DNA from: Catenibacillus scindens
GTDB lineage: Bacteria > Bacillota > Clostridia > Lachnospirales > Lachnospiraceae
Assembly: GCF_014202115.1 (NCBI RefSeq)
Contig: NZ_JACHFW010000002.1
Coordinates: 124,001-188,000, forward strand
Direction: 5' to 3'
DNA: 64,000 bases
Shown here piece after piece: positions 53,331 through 63,038 of this stretch. A program made the translations under genes and the position numbers. The notes under the pieces are model-generated. The model saw nothing but the letters and a program-made list of their open reading frames with translations. It did no database searches and was not told the origin of the DNA. How positions within the stretch are numbered: position 1 is the stretch's first letter; the number at the start of each line of letters is the position of its first letter.

Positions 53331-53885
53331 TGTGGTCTTATGGTTCTGACCGGAGCCTATATTTTCAGTTATCAAAAACTTTCCGGAATATCTGAGGAAA
53401 TCCCCCAGGAAACCGGACAGATTGAGGTCGCCGTTCGTGAGGATACTGTAAAGTCTACAGCTAAATTAATTGTGGAGACGTATAATGCCACCGACCAGTC
53501 ACTTACCCGCAAGGAGAGCGCCATGCCCGCCATGTATCTGGGCCTCACCCGTGCCGGAGTTCTTCAGAAGCTGAGCAGTTATATGGACAATTTATCCATC
53601 AGCGACCTGGAAGATGGATTAGTCAGCTTCGATCTTATGTATTTTTCTCCGGACTGTTTGATGCTGCGCAAAACTTATGAACCCAGCGAAGATTTCCACA
53701 AATACTATATCAAATTAAACAAGGGCTGTATCACCGTGTACTACAGCGACAGGAAAACCGTCTATGAATATACAGATATCGACTTTAATACCCTGCCTTC
53801 TGATGTGGCCGCCGACGTTGTAAGCGGGGTGGAAATCCGGGATGAGAAAGCGCTGTATGATTTTCTTGAAACTTATTCCTCCTGA
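53304..53885 (+). CDS. BofC C-terminal domain-like protein
   Basis: A 193-residue protein with an N-terminal membrane anchor or signal (residues 3-22). The C-terminal segments IKLNKGCITVYYS, YEYTDIDFNTLPSDV and SGVEIRDEKALYDFLETYSS match the pattern of the BofC C-terminal domain. BofC is a forespore protein that restrains sigma-K activation in Bacillus. Overall similarity is limited, so the role is inferred. The start lies in the loop of a strong hairpin. Confidence 0.6.
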   Translation: MKKYIICSFCGLMVLTGAYIFSYQKLSGISEEIPQETGQIEVAVREDTVKSTAKLIVETYNATDQSLTRKESAMPAMYLGLTRAGVLQKLSSYMDNLSISDLEDGLVSFDLMYFSPDCLMLRKTYEPSEDFHKYYIKLNKGCITVYYSDRKTVYEYTDIDFNTLPSDVAADVVSGVEIRDEKALYDFLETYSS

Positions 53886-53961
53886 AATTTCTGAAAAGTC
53901 ACTTGTCTGCGCCGGATAATGATGATACAATGGAGAAAAAGTTTTAAGGGAGGAAATTTTT

Positions 53962-54981
53962 TTGTCTATTTTAGTTACCGGTGGCGCCGGATATATTGGA
54001 AGCCATACCTGTGTTGAGCTGCTCAACGCCGGCTATGACGTTGTTGTTGCGGACAATCTCTATAATTCCTGTGAAGAAGCCCTTAGAAGAGTGGAAAAGA
54101 TCACGGGAAAAACCCTGAAGTTTTATAAAGCCGATATGCTGGATAAAGAGGCTCTTGTCCAGATCTTTAAAAATGAATCTATTGATTCTGTCATTCATTT
54201 TGCCGGCCTGAAGGCCGTTGGAGAGTCCGTTGTAAAACCTCTGGAATACTATCATAATAATATTACAGGTACACTGAATCTCTGTGATGTTATGCGCAGC
54301 TTTGGAGTGAAAAATATTGTTTTCAGCTCATCAGCCACGGTTTATGGCAAGCCGGCCTTTGTCCCCATTACAGAAGAGTGCCCCAAGGGAATATGCACGA
54401 ACCCTTACGGATGGACAAAATGGATGCTTGAGCAAATTCTCACAGACCTGAACACAGCAGACAGTGATTGGAACGTTATCCTTTTAAGATACTTTAACCC
54501 CATCGGCGCCCATGAGAGCGGTATGATCGGTGAAAATCCCAAGGGCATCCCCAATAATCTTGTCCCATATATTACTCAGGTCGCTGTTGGAAAGCTGGCA
54601 AAGCTGGGCGTTTTTGGAAACGACTACAATACCCCGGATGGCACTGGAGTCAGAGATTACATCCATGTCGTTGATCTTGCCAAAGGCCATGTCAAAGCCA
54701 TTGAAAAGCTTGCCGAGAAGAAGGGCGTACTTACATACAATCTTGGCACCGGCAACGGCTACAGTGTTCTTGACATTGTCAATGCCTTCTCCAAAGCCTG
54801 CGGCAAAAATATCCCTTACGAGATCAAACCCCGGCGTGCCGGCGATATTGACACATGCTACGCAGATCCTTCCCTCGCTGAACAAGAGCTGGGATGGAAA
54901 GCAGAAAAAACACTGGAGGATATGTGCGCTGACTCCTGGCGCTGGCAGAAAAATAATCCTGACGGTTATCCTCAGGATTAA
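53962..54981 (+). CDS. galE: UDP-glucose 4-epimerase
   Basis: NAD-dependent epimerase interconverting UDP-glucose and UDP-galactose. It has 339 residues, the standard length. [10 protein letters not shown] binds [11 protein letters not shown] and the YGWTK active-site motif are present. It starts at TTG 53962 after GGGAGG. It is a single gene ended by a terminator; no other Leloir gene is adjacent. Confidence 0.96.
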   Translation: MSILVTGGAGYIGSHTCVELLNAGYDVVVADNLYNSCEEALRRVEKITGKTLKFYKADMLDKEALVQIFKNESIDSVIHFAGLKAVGESVVKPLEYYHNNITGTLNLCDVMRSFGVKNIVFSSSATVYGKPAFVPITEECPKGICTNPYGWTKWMLEQILTDLNTADSDWNVILLRYFNPIGAHESGMIGENPKGIPNNLVPYITQVAVGKLAKLGVFGNDYNTPDGTGVRDYIHVVDLAKGHVKAIEKLAEKKGVLTYNLGTGNGYSVLDIVNAFSKACGKNIPYEIKPRRAGDIDTCYADPSLAEQELGWKAEKTLEDMCADSWRWQKNNPDGYPQD

Positions 54982-55011
54982 TATCGCTGTCGGTCAAATA
55001 TCAAGATTTAC

Positions 55012-55056
55012 AAAAGGCACTGCCGATCAGCCCTACGGCCAAAGGCAATGCCTTTT
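55012..55056. terminator. Terminator after galE
   Basis: AAAAGGCA and TGCCTTTT enclose an inner imperfect stem. It lies between galE and the convergent CBM9-like gene and may serve both. Confidence 0.65.
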
Positions 55057-55106
55057 ATAATGAGTTTTCTTCATTCATACTTCCTATTCCTCGTCTAAAA
55101 ACCTGG

Positions 55107-55706
55107 TTAAACAATTCTCGCCTTTGCAAAATAAGCGGTCTGGTGAAAATCCGGAGTCGGGCAGTGGACCGGCGCAAAACTTCCATAATGCTCAATATCC
55201 GGATGGATGGATACTTTGTAGAAATTACATCGGAAAAAACGAGTTTTTTTCCACTTGGCTTGAGGCTGGTAAAAATAAATCGTAGATTCCGGAATTGAGA
55301 AAATAATCTGCCAGCCGTAAGGTGTTACTTTCGGTCGAATATTCAGGTCGGTGATTTGGTCGAGGCTAAAATTAGACCGGATATGAGGAACAGATCCGTA
55401 GGCAGCAATGCAGGTCCCCTTTGCGTTAAATTCAAAATTAAAATAATTGTCATTCGTGAGATCAAACTGAAAATACGCATTGAGGGCACTGTCTGTGTAC
55501 ACCGGATCAAAGTTGTATACACAATCAGCCTTGGGATGAACTTCCTCGCAGGCGAGCCACACAAGAAATCCCTTGTTTTCAATATACCCGACGCGCCCTC
55601 TGGCTCTGGGGCGATAGATACTGCGCCATTGAAAATTTGAAATTTCAAAGGGGTGGCACTGCTCAAGCTCGGATACTCCGGCGATCTTGCGGATTTCGTA
55701 AATCAT
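55107..55706 (-). CDS. Carbohydrate-binding family 9-like protein
   Basis: A 199-residue protein resembling CBM9-like domains without an attached enzyme. The jelly-roll pattern includes GFLVWLACEEVHPKADC, YFNFEFNAKGTCIAAYG and PYGWQIIFSIPES. No signal peptide is seen, so it is cytoplasmic or binds an unusual ligand. GGAGTGTGG precedes the start. It is divergent from the following flavoprotein. Confidence 0.7.
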   Translation of the reverse strand: MIYEIRKIAGVSELEQCHPFEISNFQWRSIYRPRARGRVGYIENKGFLVWLACEEVHPKADCVYNFDPVYTDSALNAYFQFDLTNDNYFNFEFNAKGTCIAAYGSVPHIRSNFSLDQITDLNIRPKVTPYGWQIIFSIPESTIYFYQPQAKWKKTRFFRCNFYKVSIHPDIEHYGSFAPVHCPTPDFHQTAYFAKARIV

Positions 55707-55895
55707 GAAACCACACTCCTTTGTCTGTTACCCACCTGGGGTATTAAAATGATGGCAGATAAATCGGGCACTTCTGCTAATCTAACTTTAGCGCAAACTC
55801 CGGCAAATATCAAGGCTTTATAGAGAAAAAAAGTAACTGCCATAACTGTCTTGCTATTTCTTTCTTCCAGTGGTAAACTTGTTGTTAAAATAGTT

Positions 55896-55910
55896 TTTGA
55901 CCTCAACATC
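55896..55910 (-). repeat. Solo end of the 42544-type MITE
   Basis: On the minus strand this reads GATGTTGAGGTCAAA, identical to the first 15 bases of the element at 42544. No second end lies nearby. A chance 15-base match in a window of this size is unlikely. Confidence 0.5.
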
Positions 55911-55946
55911 ATTATCATAAATGTCAAAAATAGCCAGGAGGAGCTT

Positions 55947-57245
55947 ATGACCGCGAAAATCATCATTATCGGAGCCGGAGCAAGCGGACTTGCCGCTGCC
56001 ATCGCCGCCGGAAGAATATTCAAAGAAACCGGGGCAGAGGAGGACAATCCTGTCATACTTTTAGAACGCATGTCCTCTGCCGGGAAAAAGATACTGGCAA
56101 CCGGAAACGGCCGATGCAATTTTACAAACAAAAACATGTCTCCCGTCTGCTTTCATTCCGATACAAAAGCACCATTTTCTAAAGTGCTGGAACAATTTAC
56201 CCAGTCCGATACTGAGGACTTTTTCCGGGAACTTGGTATTGTCATCAAAGAACGAGACGGGTATTTGTATCCTATGTCCGGGCAAGCCTCCTCTATGCTG
56301 GATGTTCTTCTTATGGAAATCCGCCAGCTTCCCGTTAAGCTGATTACCCAGTGTGAGATCAAAGATATACGCAGGACTAAAAGGGGCTTCTCTCTTGAGG
56401 ATCTTGACGGCAGGCGCTACAGCGCTTCCCGGATTATTGTGGCCGCCGGTGGACGAGCTTGTCCCTCCCTTGGTTCCAACGGCTCAGGGTATGCCCTGGC
56501 AAAAAGTCTGGGGCATCGTATTGTCCCACCGGTTCCCGCCCTTACCGGACTGTACAGCACGCAAAAATATTTTAAACAGGTGGCAGGAGTTCGGGTGGAC
56601 GGTCAGATCACTCTGTACAGCATCAACAATGGGGAGCATTTACCCATGGTCCAGGACCGGGGCGAGCTGCAGCTTACAGATTATGGTATTTCAGGGATAC
56701 CCGCATTTCAAGTCAGCCGTTTCGCTTCCCGCTCCCTGCAAAAAGGGATCGCTGTGGAAGCGTCATTAGATTTCATGCCGGATATGGACAATGGCCGTTT
56801 ATTTATGTTTCTTTTACAGCGAGTCCAGGTTCGTCCGGATAAAAAAACAGATGAATTTCTTACAGGTATGTTTAACCAGAAACTGTGCGCCCTTTTGATC
56901 CGCCTGTCTCAAATTGACCCTGAAAAGCCAGCCAAAGGGCTGACAAAAAAAGAACTCCACCGCCTTGTCACTTTTATTAAAGATCTGCGGACCCCCATCA
57001 GTAAGACCGGGGATTTTGACCGGGCCCAGGTATGTGCCGGGGGCGTAGACGGCAGCCAGATCAACATCCACATGGAGTCTAAAATTGTCCCTGGCCTTTA
57101 CTTTACAGGTGAGCTTGTGGATGTAGACGGTATCTGCGGCGGATACAACCTTCAGTGGGCCTGGTCCAGCGGTTATGTGGCCGGATATAACGCGGCTCTA
57201 AGCTATTCTGACAGCAGCCGCAGTTCAATCCGACACCCTGTATAA
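55947..57245 (+). CDS. HI0933/BaiN-like FAD-dependent oxidoreductase
   Basis: A 432-residue flavoprotein of the HI0933 (YhiN/BaiN) family. IIIIGAGASGLAAAIAAGR binds FAD, ATGNGRCNFTN and the C-terminal GELVDVDGICGGYNLQWAWS are signatures. BaiN in bile-acid 7-dehydroxylating clostridia is a homologue, but the family is broad and no bai genes are near. ATG 55947 follows CAGGAGG; an earlier in-frame ATG has no ribosome site. Confidence 0.88.
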   Translation: MTAKIIIIGAGASGLAAAIAAGRIFKETGAEEDNPVILLERMSSAGKKILATGNGRCNFTNKNMSPVCFHSDTKAPFSKVLEQFTQSDTEDFFRELGIVIKERDGYLYPMSGQASSMLDVLLMEIRQLPVKLITQCEIKDIRRTKRGFSLEDLDGRRYSASRIIVAAGGRACPSLGSNGSGYALAKSLGHRIVPPVPALTGLYSTQKYFKQVAGVRVDGQITLYSINNGEHLPMVQDRGELQLTDYGISGIPAFQVSRFASRSLQKGIAVEASLDFMPDMDNGRLFMFLLQRVQVRPDKKTDEFLTGMFNQKLCALLIRLSQIDPEKPAKGLTKKELHRLVTFIKDLRTPISKTGDFDRAQVCAGGVDGSQINIHMESKIVPGLYFTGELVDVDGICGGYNLQWAWSSGYVAGYNAALSYSDSSRSSIRHPV

Positions 57246-57246
57246 A

Positions 57247-57433
57247 ATGAGACAAGCGACAAAAGGTCATGCGGGCTGCGCTTGCGCAGGCAAGCATGGC
57301 TTTGTGGCGCGCAAAACACCGAAAAGCAGTCATTTTTCGCAGAAAAATGAGCGAATTTGAGGTGTTTTTAGGATTGGGGGAGTACGAAGTACGGAGCAAT
57401 CCGTGTCTCATGCCCATTTGTCGGGCAACTCAT
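57247..57433 (+). repeat. Structured dispersed repeat, family B copy 2
   Basis: It matches 26142-26331 along its length: ATGAGACAAG start, GGTCATGC/GCATGGC hairpin around CTGCGCTTGCGCAG, CATTTTTC-GCAG-AAAAATG hairpin, GAGGTGTTTTTAGGATTG, and GTCTCATGCCCATTTGTCGG with CAACTCAT at the end. A possible ATAAAAT duplication flanks GAG...CTC. Confidence 0.8.
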
Positions 57434-57655
57434 AAAATATATCCCAGATAAATTTATTCCCGCGGGCTGTTTGACAATCGGACGCGCGAGCGCGTCCATT
57501 TGCCGGTGCTAAACGTGTGCCAGCGGCACACGTTTAGCACCTACCGTAGCGGAACGAAGACCAAATATCCCGCCCCTTGGGGCACTGTTAGCTTGATGCC
57601 CCGTTTCTTGCAGCGGGGTATTTGACTCACATCAATTACAGAAAGGAATCTTTCA
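57434..57655 (+). other. Intergenic region with several strong hairpins
   Basis: GGACGCGC-GA-GCGCGTCC (57480-57497) and a 17-bp perfect stem with a three-base loop at 57505-57541 (GGTGCTAAACGTGTGCC) are followed by GGGCA...TGCCC and CCCCG...CGGGG stems near 57570-57620. TTTGAC occurs on both sides of this set. No gene is present. It may be another repeat element or a structured RNA in the leader of the next gene. Confidence 0.55.
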
Positions 57656-59284
57656 ATGATACGAATCAGCCAGATCAAAACCGACTACCGCAGCGACACT
57701 TCCGGACTTCTCAAGGCAGCGGCAAAAAAGCTTCGCATATCCCCTGGACAAATTTTGTCCATGAAGATCGTGCGCAAATCTCTGGACGCCCGGAAAGGGC
57801 AAATCCACAACGTCTACACTGTGGATGTGGCTGTCGATAAAGAACCGCTTCTCTTAAAAAAGTTTTCACAGAATGGGACCATATCCAAAGCTGCCGATGT
57901 TGTTTACAGATTTCCAAAATGGGGTAAGGAGACGCTTTTCCATCCTCCGGTAATCGTTGGCAGCGGGCCGGCCGGCCTGTTTTGCGGCCTAATGCTCGCC
58001 CGCCACGGCTACCGTCCGGTAATTTTGGAGCGAGGGAGCGACGTACACACCCGCTCCAGGAAAGTAAACGCTTTCTGGGAAAAGGGGATTCTTGATCCGC
58101 AGTGCAACGTTCAGTTTGGTGAAGGCGGCGCCGGCACATTTTCCGACGGAAAACTAAACACCCTAGTCAAAGATAAATATGGCCGGAACCGTCTGGTTCT
58201 TGAAATTTTCCATGAAGCGGGAGCGCCGGAAGAGATCCTCTACTTAAACAAACCTCATCTGGGCACCGATGTTCTTATTAACATTGTGGAACATATGCGC
58301 AATGAGATCATCTCCCTTGGCGGAAAAGTTTATTTTGATTCTCAGGTGACCGATATATATATAGAAGATTCCCATATTAAAGCTGTTGAGATTAACGGCA
58401 GCCGCCAGATCCCGGCCCAGTGCCTTGTCCTGGCCATCGGACACAGCGCCCGGGATACATTTTCTATGCTTCTGGATAAACAAATAAATATGAGCGCTAA
58501 AGCCTTCGCCGTGGGCCTGCGCATCGAACATCCACAGTCCATGATCGACCAGGCTCAGTACGGCAGAGGACAGGATCAATGGCTGAAAGCTGCGGATTAC
58601 AAGCTGACCCACACCTGTGTCAACGGTCGGAGCGTGTATACTTTCTGTATGTGTCCCGGAGGCTATGTTGTCAACGCCTCCTCAGAACCCCAGTCCACCG
58701 CTGTCAATGGAATGAGCTACAGCGGCAGGGGGAGCGCCAACGCCAATAGCGCTGTCATTGTCACAGTGACCCCGGAGGATTTTAAAGGGGAGGGGCCTCT
58801 CTCTGGTGTAGAATTTGCCAGAAAGCTTGAGCAGGCAGCCTACGCCCAGGCAAAGAAGGCCGGCGGGGAGGGCCTTGTACCGGTACAGCAGTTTGGCGAT
58901 TTCTGTGACGGCATACCGAGTACAGAGTACGGCCAGGTTCGTCCGGTACACAAAGGCGGCTGCGTTCTCACCGATCTTAGCCGATGCCTTCCCGACTTTA
59001 TCTGCGAAAGCCTGAAAGAGGGCATCCACGCCTTCGGGGAAAAAATCCCCGGTTTTGACCGCCAAGACGCCCTGCTGTCAGGGGTAGAATCCCGCACATC
59101 TTCACCAGTACGCATTGAGCGGGATGAAAGTTTTGAGAGCAGCCTTCCGGGAATTTATCCCTGTGGCGAGGGTGCCGGCTATGCCGGCGGCATCACCTCC
59201 GCAGCCATGGACGGTATTAAGGTTGCGGAGGCCATAGCCCGGCGCTATCAAATTCCTGAAAAAAGTCCGGCGGATAAAACTTGA
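57656..59284 (+). CDS. NAD(P)/FAD-dependent dehydrogenase (COG2509)
   Basis: A 542-residue flavoprotein with an N-terminal 90-residue domain typical of COG2509 and FAD motif VIVGSGPAGLFCGLMLARHG. NVQFGEGGAGTFSDGKLNTL and the C-terminal GEGAGYAGGITSAAMDGIKVA are family blocks. The reaction is not known. AGAAAGGAATC precedes the start, directly after the hairpin region. proB follows after 53 bases. Confidence 0.87.
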   Translation: MIRISQIKTDYRSDTSGLLKAAAKKLRISPGQILSMKIVRKSLDARKGQIHNVYTVDVAVDKEPLLLKKFSQNGTISKAADVVYRFPKWGKETLFHPPVIVGSGPAGLFCGLMLARHGYRPVILERGSDVHTRSRKVNAFWEKGILDPQCNVQFGEGGAGTFSDGKLNTLVKDKYGRNRLVLEIFHEAGAPEEILYLNKPHLGTDVLINIVEHMRNEIISLGGKVYFDSQVTDIYIEDSHIKAVEINGSRQIPAQCLVLAIGHSARDTFSMLLDKQINMSAKAFAVGLRIEHPQSMIDQAQYGRGQDQWLKAADYKLTHTCVNGRSVYTFCMCPGGYVVNASSEPQSTAVNGMSYSGRGSANANSAVIVTVTPEDFKGEGPLSGVEFARKLEQAAYAQAKKAGGEGLVPVQQFGDFCDGIPSTEYGQVRPVHKGGCVLTDLSRCLPDFICESLKEGIHAFGEKIPGFDRQDALLSGVESRTSSPVRIERDESFESSLPGIYPCGEGAGYAGGITSAAMDGIKVAEAIARRYQIPEKSPADKT

Positions 59285-59337
59285 CGAGGCGGCCCAATAC
59301 CTTTAAAATGTTAGTTACAAAAGGAGACACTTAAATT

Positions 59338-60189
59338 ATGTACGACCGAAACAAACTTAAAGATAAAAAAAGGATCGTTGTCAAAGTGGGGTCATCCTCC
59401 CTGGTTCACGACGGAACCGGTGAGCTGAATCTTTACAAGTTAGAGCAGCTTGTCCGGCTGCTGTGCGATGTGCGAAACCAGGGCAAGGATGTGATCCTTG
59501 TGTCCTCCGGCGCCATCGGCGTTGGGAGAAAAGCCCTGGGCCTTATGAAGCGCCCGGACACGCTGCCCTTAAAGCAGGCGTGCGCCTCCGTGGGACAGGC
59601 GGCCCTCATGATGATCTACCAAAAGCTGTTTAACGAGTACAACCAGCTTTCCTCCCAGATTCTTATGACCAAACACACCATCATCCGCCCGAATAGCTGC
59701 CAGAACGCAAAAAACACTTTCCGTCAGCTTCTGGCCATGGGTGTGATCCCTATTGTCAATGAAAATGACACTATATCCACCGATGAGATCGAATTTGGTG
59801 ACAACGATACATTGTCCGCCGTGGTAGCCTCACTGTCCGGCGCCGACCTGCTCATCCTTCTGTCAGACATTGACGGACTTTACACCGACGATCCAAACAC
59901 CTGCGCCGACGCCCGTCTGATTGAGTGCATTCCGGAAATTGACGAGCATTTGTACGACATGGCCAAAGGATCATCCAGCGATCTTGGTACCGGTGGAATG
60001 GTGACAAAGATTGATGCCGGGCGCATTGCCACAGATTCCGGCTGCGATATGGTCATTGCCAACGGACGGGACTTTCACATCATCCACAACATTCTCAGCG
60101 GGGAATCGGTGGGTACTCTGTTTCTCGCCCATAAAAATAAAAACTTCAACCTGACTGAATATATTGAAAACCGCCACCGTCACCATTAA
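59338..60189 (+). CDS. proB: Glutamate 5-kinase (without PUA domain)
   Basis: Phosphorylates glutamate in the first step of proline synthesis. It has 283 residues and consists only of the amino acid kinase domain, lacking the C-terminal PUA domain of the E. coli enzyme. VVKVGSSSLVHD, ILVSSGAIGVG, NENDTISTDEIEFGDNDTLSA and GTGGMVTKIDA are the family motifs. AAAGGAG precedes the start. proA lies two genes downstream. Confidence 0.94.
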   Translation: MYDRNKLKDKKRIVVKVGSSSLVHDGTGELNLYKLEQLVRLLCDVRNQGKDVILVSSGAIGVGRKALGLMKRPDTLPLKQACASVGQAALMMIYQKLFNEYNQLSSQILMTKHTIIRPNSCQNAKNTFRQLLAMGVIPIVNENDTISTDEIEFGDNDTLSAVVASLSGADLLILLSDIDGLYTDDPNTCADARLIECIPEIDEHLYDMAKGSSSDLGTGGMVTKIDAGRIATDSGCDMVIANGRDFHIIHNILSGESVGTLFLAHKNKNFNLTEYIENRHRHH

Positions 60190-60260
60190 TACTTTATTCT
60201 CACAAAGACATAGGCCCTTAAAAAAGGAAAATCCAAAAGGGGTAATAAGAAAGGAAAACT

Positions 60261-60491
60261 ATGATCACAGATAAAGATATCGCACGTATTAATGAGCTTT
60301 ACCACAAGTCTAAAAAGGAGGGGCTGACACCGGAGGAAAAGAAAGAGCAGGCCACCCTTCGCGGCGCCTATATCGCTTCCATACGTGAAAACCTCCGGGC
60401 CAACCTTGAAAAGATCCAGATTGAGAATCCCGACGGAACTATTGAAAATGTCAAAGACCGCCGTCGTCCGCCTAAAAAATATATACAGTAA
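60261..60491 (+). CDS. DUF896 family protein
   Basis: A 76-residue DUF896 protein (YnzC type), beginning ITDKDIARINELYHKSKKEG with LRGAYIASIRENLR. In Bacillus relatives occur in the SOS yneA operon, but the function is unknown. It lies inside the proline-gene group, five bases before the next gene, so it is probably a passenger in the operon. Confidence 0.88.
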   Translation: MITDKDIARINELYHKSKKEGLTPEEKKEQATLRGAYIASIRENLRANLEKIQIENPDGTIENVKDRRRPPKKYIQ

Positions 60492-60496
60492 CGCCT

Positions 60497-61150
60497 ATGA
60501 ATATCTCGTATATTGATAAAGAAAAACAATATCTCCGAAGAACCATGAAAGAGCTGCGTATTCACAGGAACCCTCAGGAGCTTGAAAGAGCAGGAGAGCT
60601 GATCTGCCAAAAGATTATCAACTGGGATGTATATAAACACTGCACCTATGTGCTGGCCTATTTTCCTGTCAACCACGAGGCTGATATCCGGCCAGTTCTG
60701 GATCATGGCTTGAACCATGGAAAAATCGTCGCTCTGCCAAAAGTCACCGGAGAACGAACTATGGAATTTTATCCGGTTCCCAGCCTCGGTCATCTGGTCA
60801 GAGGCACCATGGGGCTTATGGAACCCGGCCCCGGACTATCCCCTGTAGATTTAACCAGCACCACGATGGGAGAAGCCTCAAAAATCTTAATGCTCGTCCC
60901 CGGCCTGGCCTTTTCCCGGTCAGAAGTGACCGGTAGATCGGGGCGCATCGGCCGCCTTGGCTACGGGGGTGGATTTTATGACACATGGCTAAACCGCTTT
61001 TTTCAAAATTCCAGACATGTGTCTGCCGCCCCTGAGTATTTTGTAACCTGCGGTGTGGCCTATGAGTTTCAGGTGGTTCCAAAAGAGCGACTGCCTATGG
61101 ATTGCCATGACCTTTATTTAGACTGCCTGGCAACAGAAATAGAAATATAG
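60497..61150 (+). CDS. 5-formyltetrahydrofolate cyclo-ligase
   Basis: ATP-dependent enzyme that returns 5-formyl-THF to the folate pool as 5,10-methenyl-THF. It has 217 residues. The N-terminal YLRRTMKELR, YFPVNHEADIRPV and the glycine-rich ATP loop RLGYGGGFYDTWL are diagnostic. It sits between DUF896 and proA in one direction. Confidence 0.92.
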   Translation: MNISYIDKEKQYLRRTMKELRIHRNPQELERAGELICQKIINWDVYKHCTYVLAYFPVNHEADIRPVLDHGLNHGKIVALPKVTGERTMEFYPVPSLGHLVRGTMGLMEPGPGLSPVDLTSTTMGEASKILMLVPGLAFSRSEVTGRSGRIGRLGYGGGFYDTWLNRFFQNSRHVSAAPEYFVTCGVAYEFQVVPKERLPMDCHDLYLDCLATEIEI

Positions 61151-61182
61151 GGAGCATTATATAATGATTGGAGGAATGACAA

Positions 61183-62451
61183 ATGACTTTAAATGAAATG
61201 GGCGCAGCCGCCCAAAAAGCATACCGGTATCTCTCAAACCTGGGCCAGACCCATAAAAACGGCGCTCTTTGCGCTGTTGCCGGCGCTCTGACAGCACATA
61301 CAGCGTCGATCCTTGAGGCCAACACAGCCGATATTAAAAATGCCTGTGAAAAGGGCATGAAGGATTCCCTCGTTGACCGTCTGCGCCTTACCCCACAGCG
61401 GATCGAAGCTATGGCCGAAGGTCTGAGGCAGATCGTCGAGCTTGCCGACCCGGTGGGAGAGATCGTGGAATCCTCTCTGCGCCCCAATGGCCTGGAAATC
61501 TGCAAAAAGAGAGTGCCTCTGGGCGTTATCGGCATTATCTATGAGTCCCGTCCCAATGTCACCGCCGATGCCTTTGGCCTGTGTTTTAAAACAGGTAACG
61601 CAGTCATCTTAAAAGGCGGCAGCGACGCCATCTGCTCCAACACAGCCATTGTCCAGGTGATCCGCAGCGCGCTGGCCGGGTACGCCGGCCAGAACGGGTT
61701 AGACCCGGCCCTTTTATCTGACAGTATTTCCCTCATTGAGGACACAAGCCGGGAGACAACAAAAACTTTTATGCGCCTTAACACCTATGTGGATGTTCTC
61801 ATTCCAAGAGGCGGGGCAGGACTGATCCGCACCGTTGTTGAGAACAGTACCATCCCTGTCATTGAAACAGGGACCGGAAACTGCCACGTCTATGTAGATG
61901 AGTTCGCGAATATTGACATGGCAGTAAAAATCATTGAAAATGCAAAAACACAGCGTACCGGCGTATGCAATGCCTGCGAGTCTCTTGTGATCCACAGAAA
62001 TATTTTAAAAGAAGCCCTTCCTCCCATCTGCACTATGTTAAAAGGCCATAATGTCCAGATCCGCGGAGACAAAGAAGCTCTGTCTGTGGTCCCGGACCTT
62101 GCTCCCGCCACAGAAGAAGATTTTGGAACAGAGTATCTTGATCTGATCCTGTCGGTAAAAACTGTTGGCAGTCTGGACGAAGCTATTGAACATATTAACA
62201 CTTTCAGCACTGGACATTCTGAGACTATCGTCACTCAAAACTATGACCATGCCCGCCGCTTTTTAAATGAGATCGACTCCGCAGCAGTCTATGTCAACGC
62301 CTCCACCCGTTTTACCGACGGCTTTGAGTTTGGCTTTGGCGCTGAGATCGGCATCAGCACCCAAAAGCTTCACGCCAGAGGGCCTATGGGACTAAAAGAA
62401 CTGACCACCACAAAGTATGTGATTTACGGAAACGGGCAGATCCGTCAGTAA
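61183..62451 (+). CDS. proA: Gamma-glutamyl phosphate reductase
   Basis: NADPH-dependent reductase giving glutamate semialdehyde, the second proline step. It has 422 residues of the aldehyde dehydrogenase fold. [20 protein letters not shown], the catalytic Cys in [11 protein letters not shown] and [14 protein letters not shown] are present. It is split from proB by two unrelated genes in the same direction. Confidence 0.96.
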   Translation: MTLNEMGAAAQKAYRYLSNLGQTHKNGALCAVAGALTAHTASILEANTADIKNACEKGMKDSLVDRLRLTPQRIEAMAEGLRQIVELADPVGEIVESSLRPNGLEICKKRVPLGVIGIIYESRPNVTADAFGLCFKTGNAVILKGGSDAICSNTAIVQVIRSALAGYAGQNGLDPALLSDSISLIEDTSRETTKTFMRLNTYVDVLIPRGGAGLIRTVVENSTIPVIETGTGNCHVYVDEFANIDMAVKIIENAKTQRTGVCNACESLVIHRNILKEALPPICTMLKGHNVQIRGDKEALSVVPDLAPATEEDFGTEYLDLILSVKTVGSLDEAIEHINTFSTGHSETIVTQNYDHARRFLNEIDSAAVYVNASTRFTDGFEFGFGAEIGISTQKLHARGPMGLKELTTTKYVIYGNGQIRQ

Positions 62452-62483
62452 ACCGACGGTTTTATAAGAGGAGGTAAATGAAC

Positions 62484-62819
62484 ATGCGGCACCTGAATAT
62501 TTTATGGACCAATGCGGATCCATTGACGTCGCATCATATGGTCATGATGTACGCTACCAATTCCATGCTTCATGGCTGGTGGGATTCGGTCAAAATCATT
62601 ATCTGGGGCGCGACAGCTAAATATGTGGCAGAAGATACCGATATACAAACACGGATCAAAATGGCCATGCATGCCGGCGTCAAATTTTCAGCCTGTATTT
62701 CCTGCGCTGAGAATCTCGGCGCCAAAGAAAAGATGGAAAACCTTGGAATCGAAGTTATTCCGTGGGGAAAGCCGCTGACTCGGATTCTTTCGTCAGAAGA
62801 ACCTTTGCTCACCGTATAA
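62484..62819 (+). CDS. DsrE-like family protein
   Basis: A 111-residue DsrE/DsrF-like protein. MRHLNILWTNADPLTSHHMV, IIIWGATAKYVAEDTDIQ and SACISCAENLGAKEKMENLG fit; the CISC pair corresponds to the region of the active cysteine in sulfur-relay homologues. ATG 62484 is nine bases from GGAGG; the ATG at 62478 is too close. Its role may be in sulfur transfer, but no tus or dsr partner is near, except that the sulfur-using miaB follows. Confidence 0.75.
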   Translation: MRHLNILWTNADPLTSHHMVMMYATNSMLHGWWDSVKIIIWGATAKYVAEDTDIQTRIKMAMHAGVKFSACISCAENLGAKEKMENLGIEVIPWGKPLTRILSSEEPLLTV

Positions 62820-62824
62820 ATTCT

Positions 62825-62853
62825 TTGACAGAATAAAAATGCTATTGTACAAT
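62825..62853 (+). promoter_or_regulatory. Promoter of miaB
   Basis: A perfect TTGACA at 62825-62830 and TACAAT at 62848-62853, spaced 17 bp. The family C repeat lies between this promoter and miaB and would be transcribed in the leader. Confidence 0.7.
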
Positions 62854-62873
62854 AGGGAAGAAACTTTTTATAG

Positions 62874-62978
62874 TAAACCCTCCGGGGGATGCGCACGATT
62901 TTTGCAGAGAAAGATCGGCGCTTTACTCAGCAAAAATCGGCGCTGGAAACGTCATAATAAAATTTATTATGACGTTTT
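62874..62978 (+). repeat. Structured repeat, family C copy 2
   Basis: TAAACCCTCCGGGGGATGC, CGATTTTTG/CAAAAATCG stem, then AACGTCATAATAAA with its complement TTTATTATGACGTT as a perfect AT-rich hairpin. It aligns with 38223-38328. The short frame through this repeat is not a gene. Confidence 0.8.
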
Positions 62979-63038
62979 ATACAAAAACAGCAGAAAATTT
63001 TTAAGGGAGTGTATGATCATCAACACAGGTGAAAGCAA

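Noticed and set aside
55947-57245. Bile-acid gene baiN
   Set aside because: The HI0933 family is broad and no other bai gene is nearby, so the specific symbol is not assigned.
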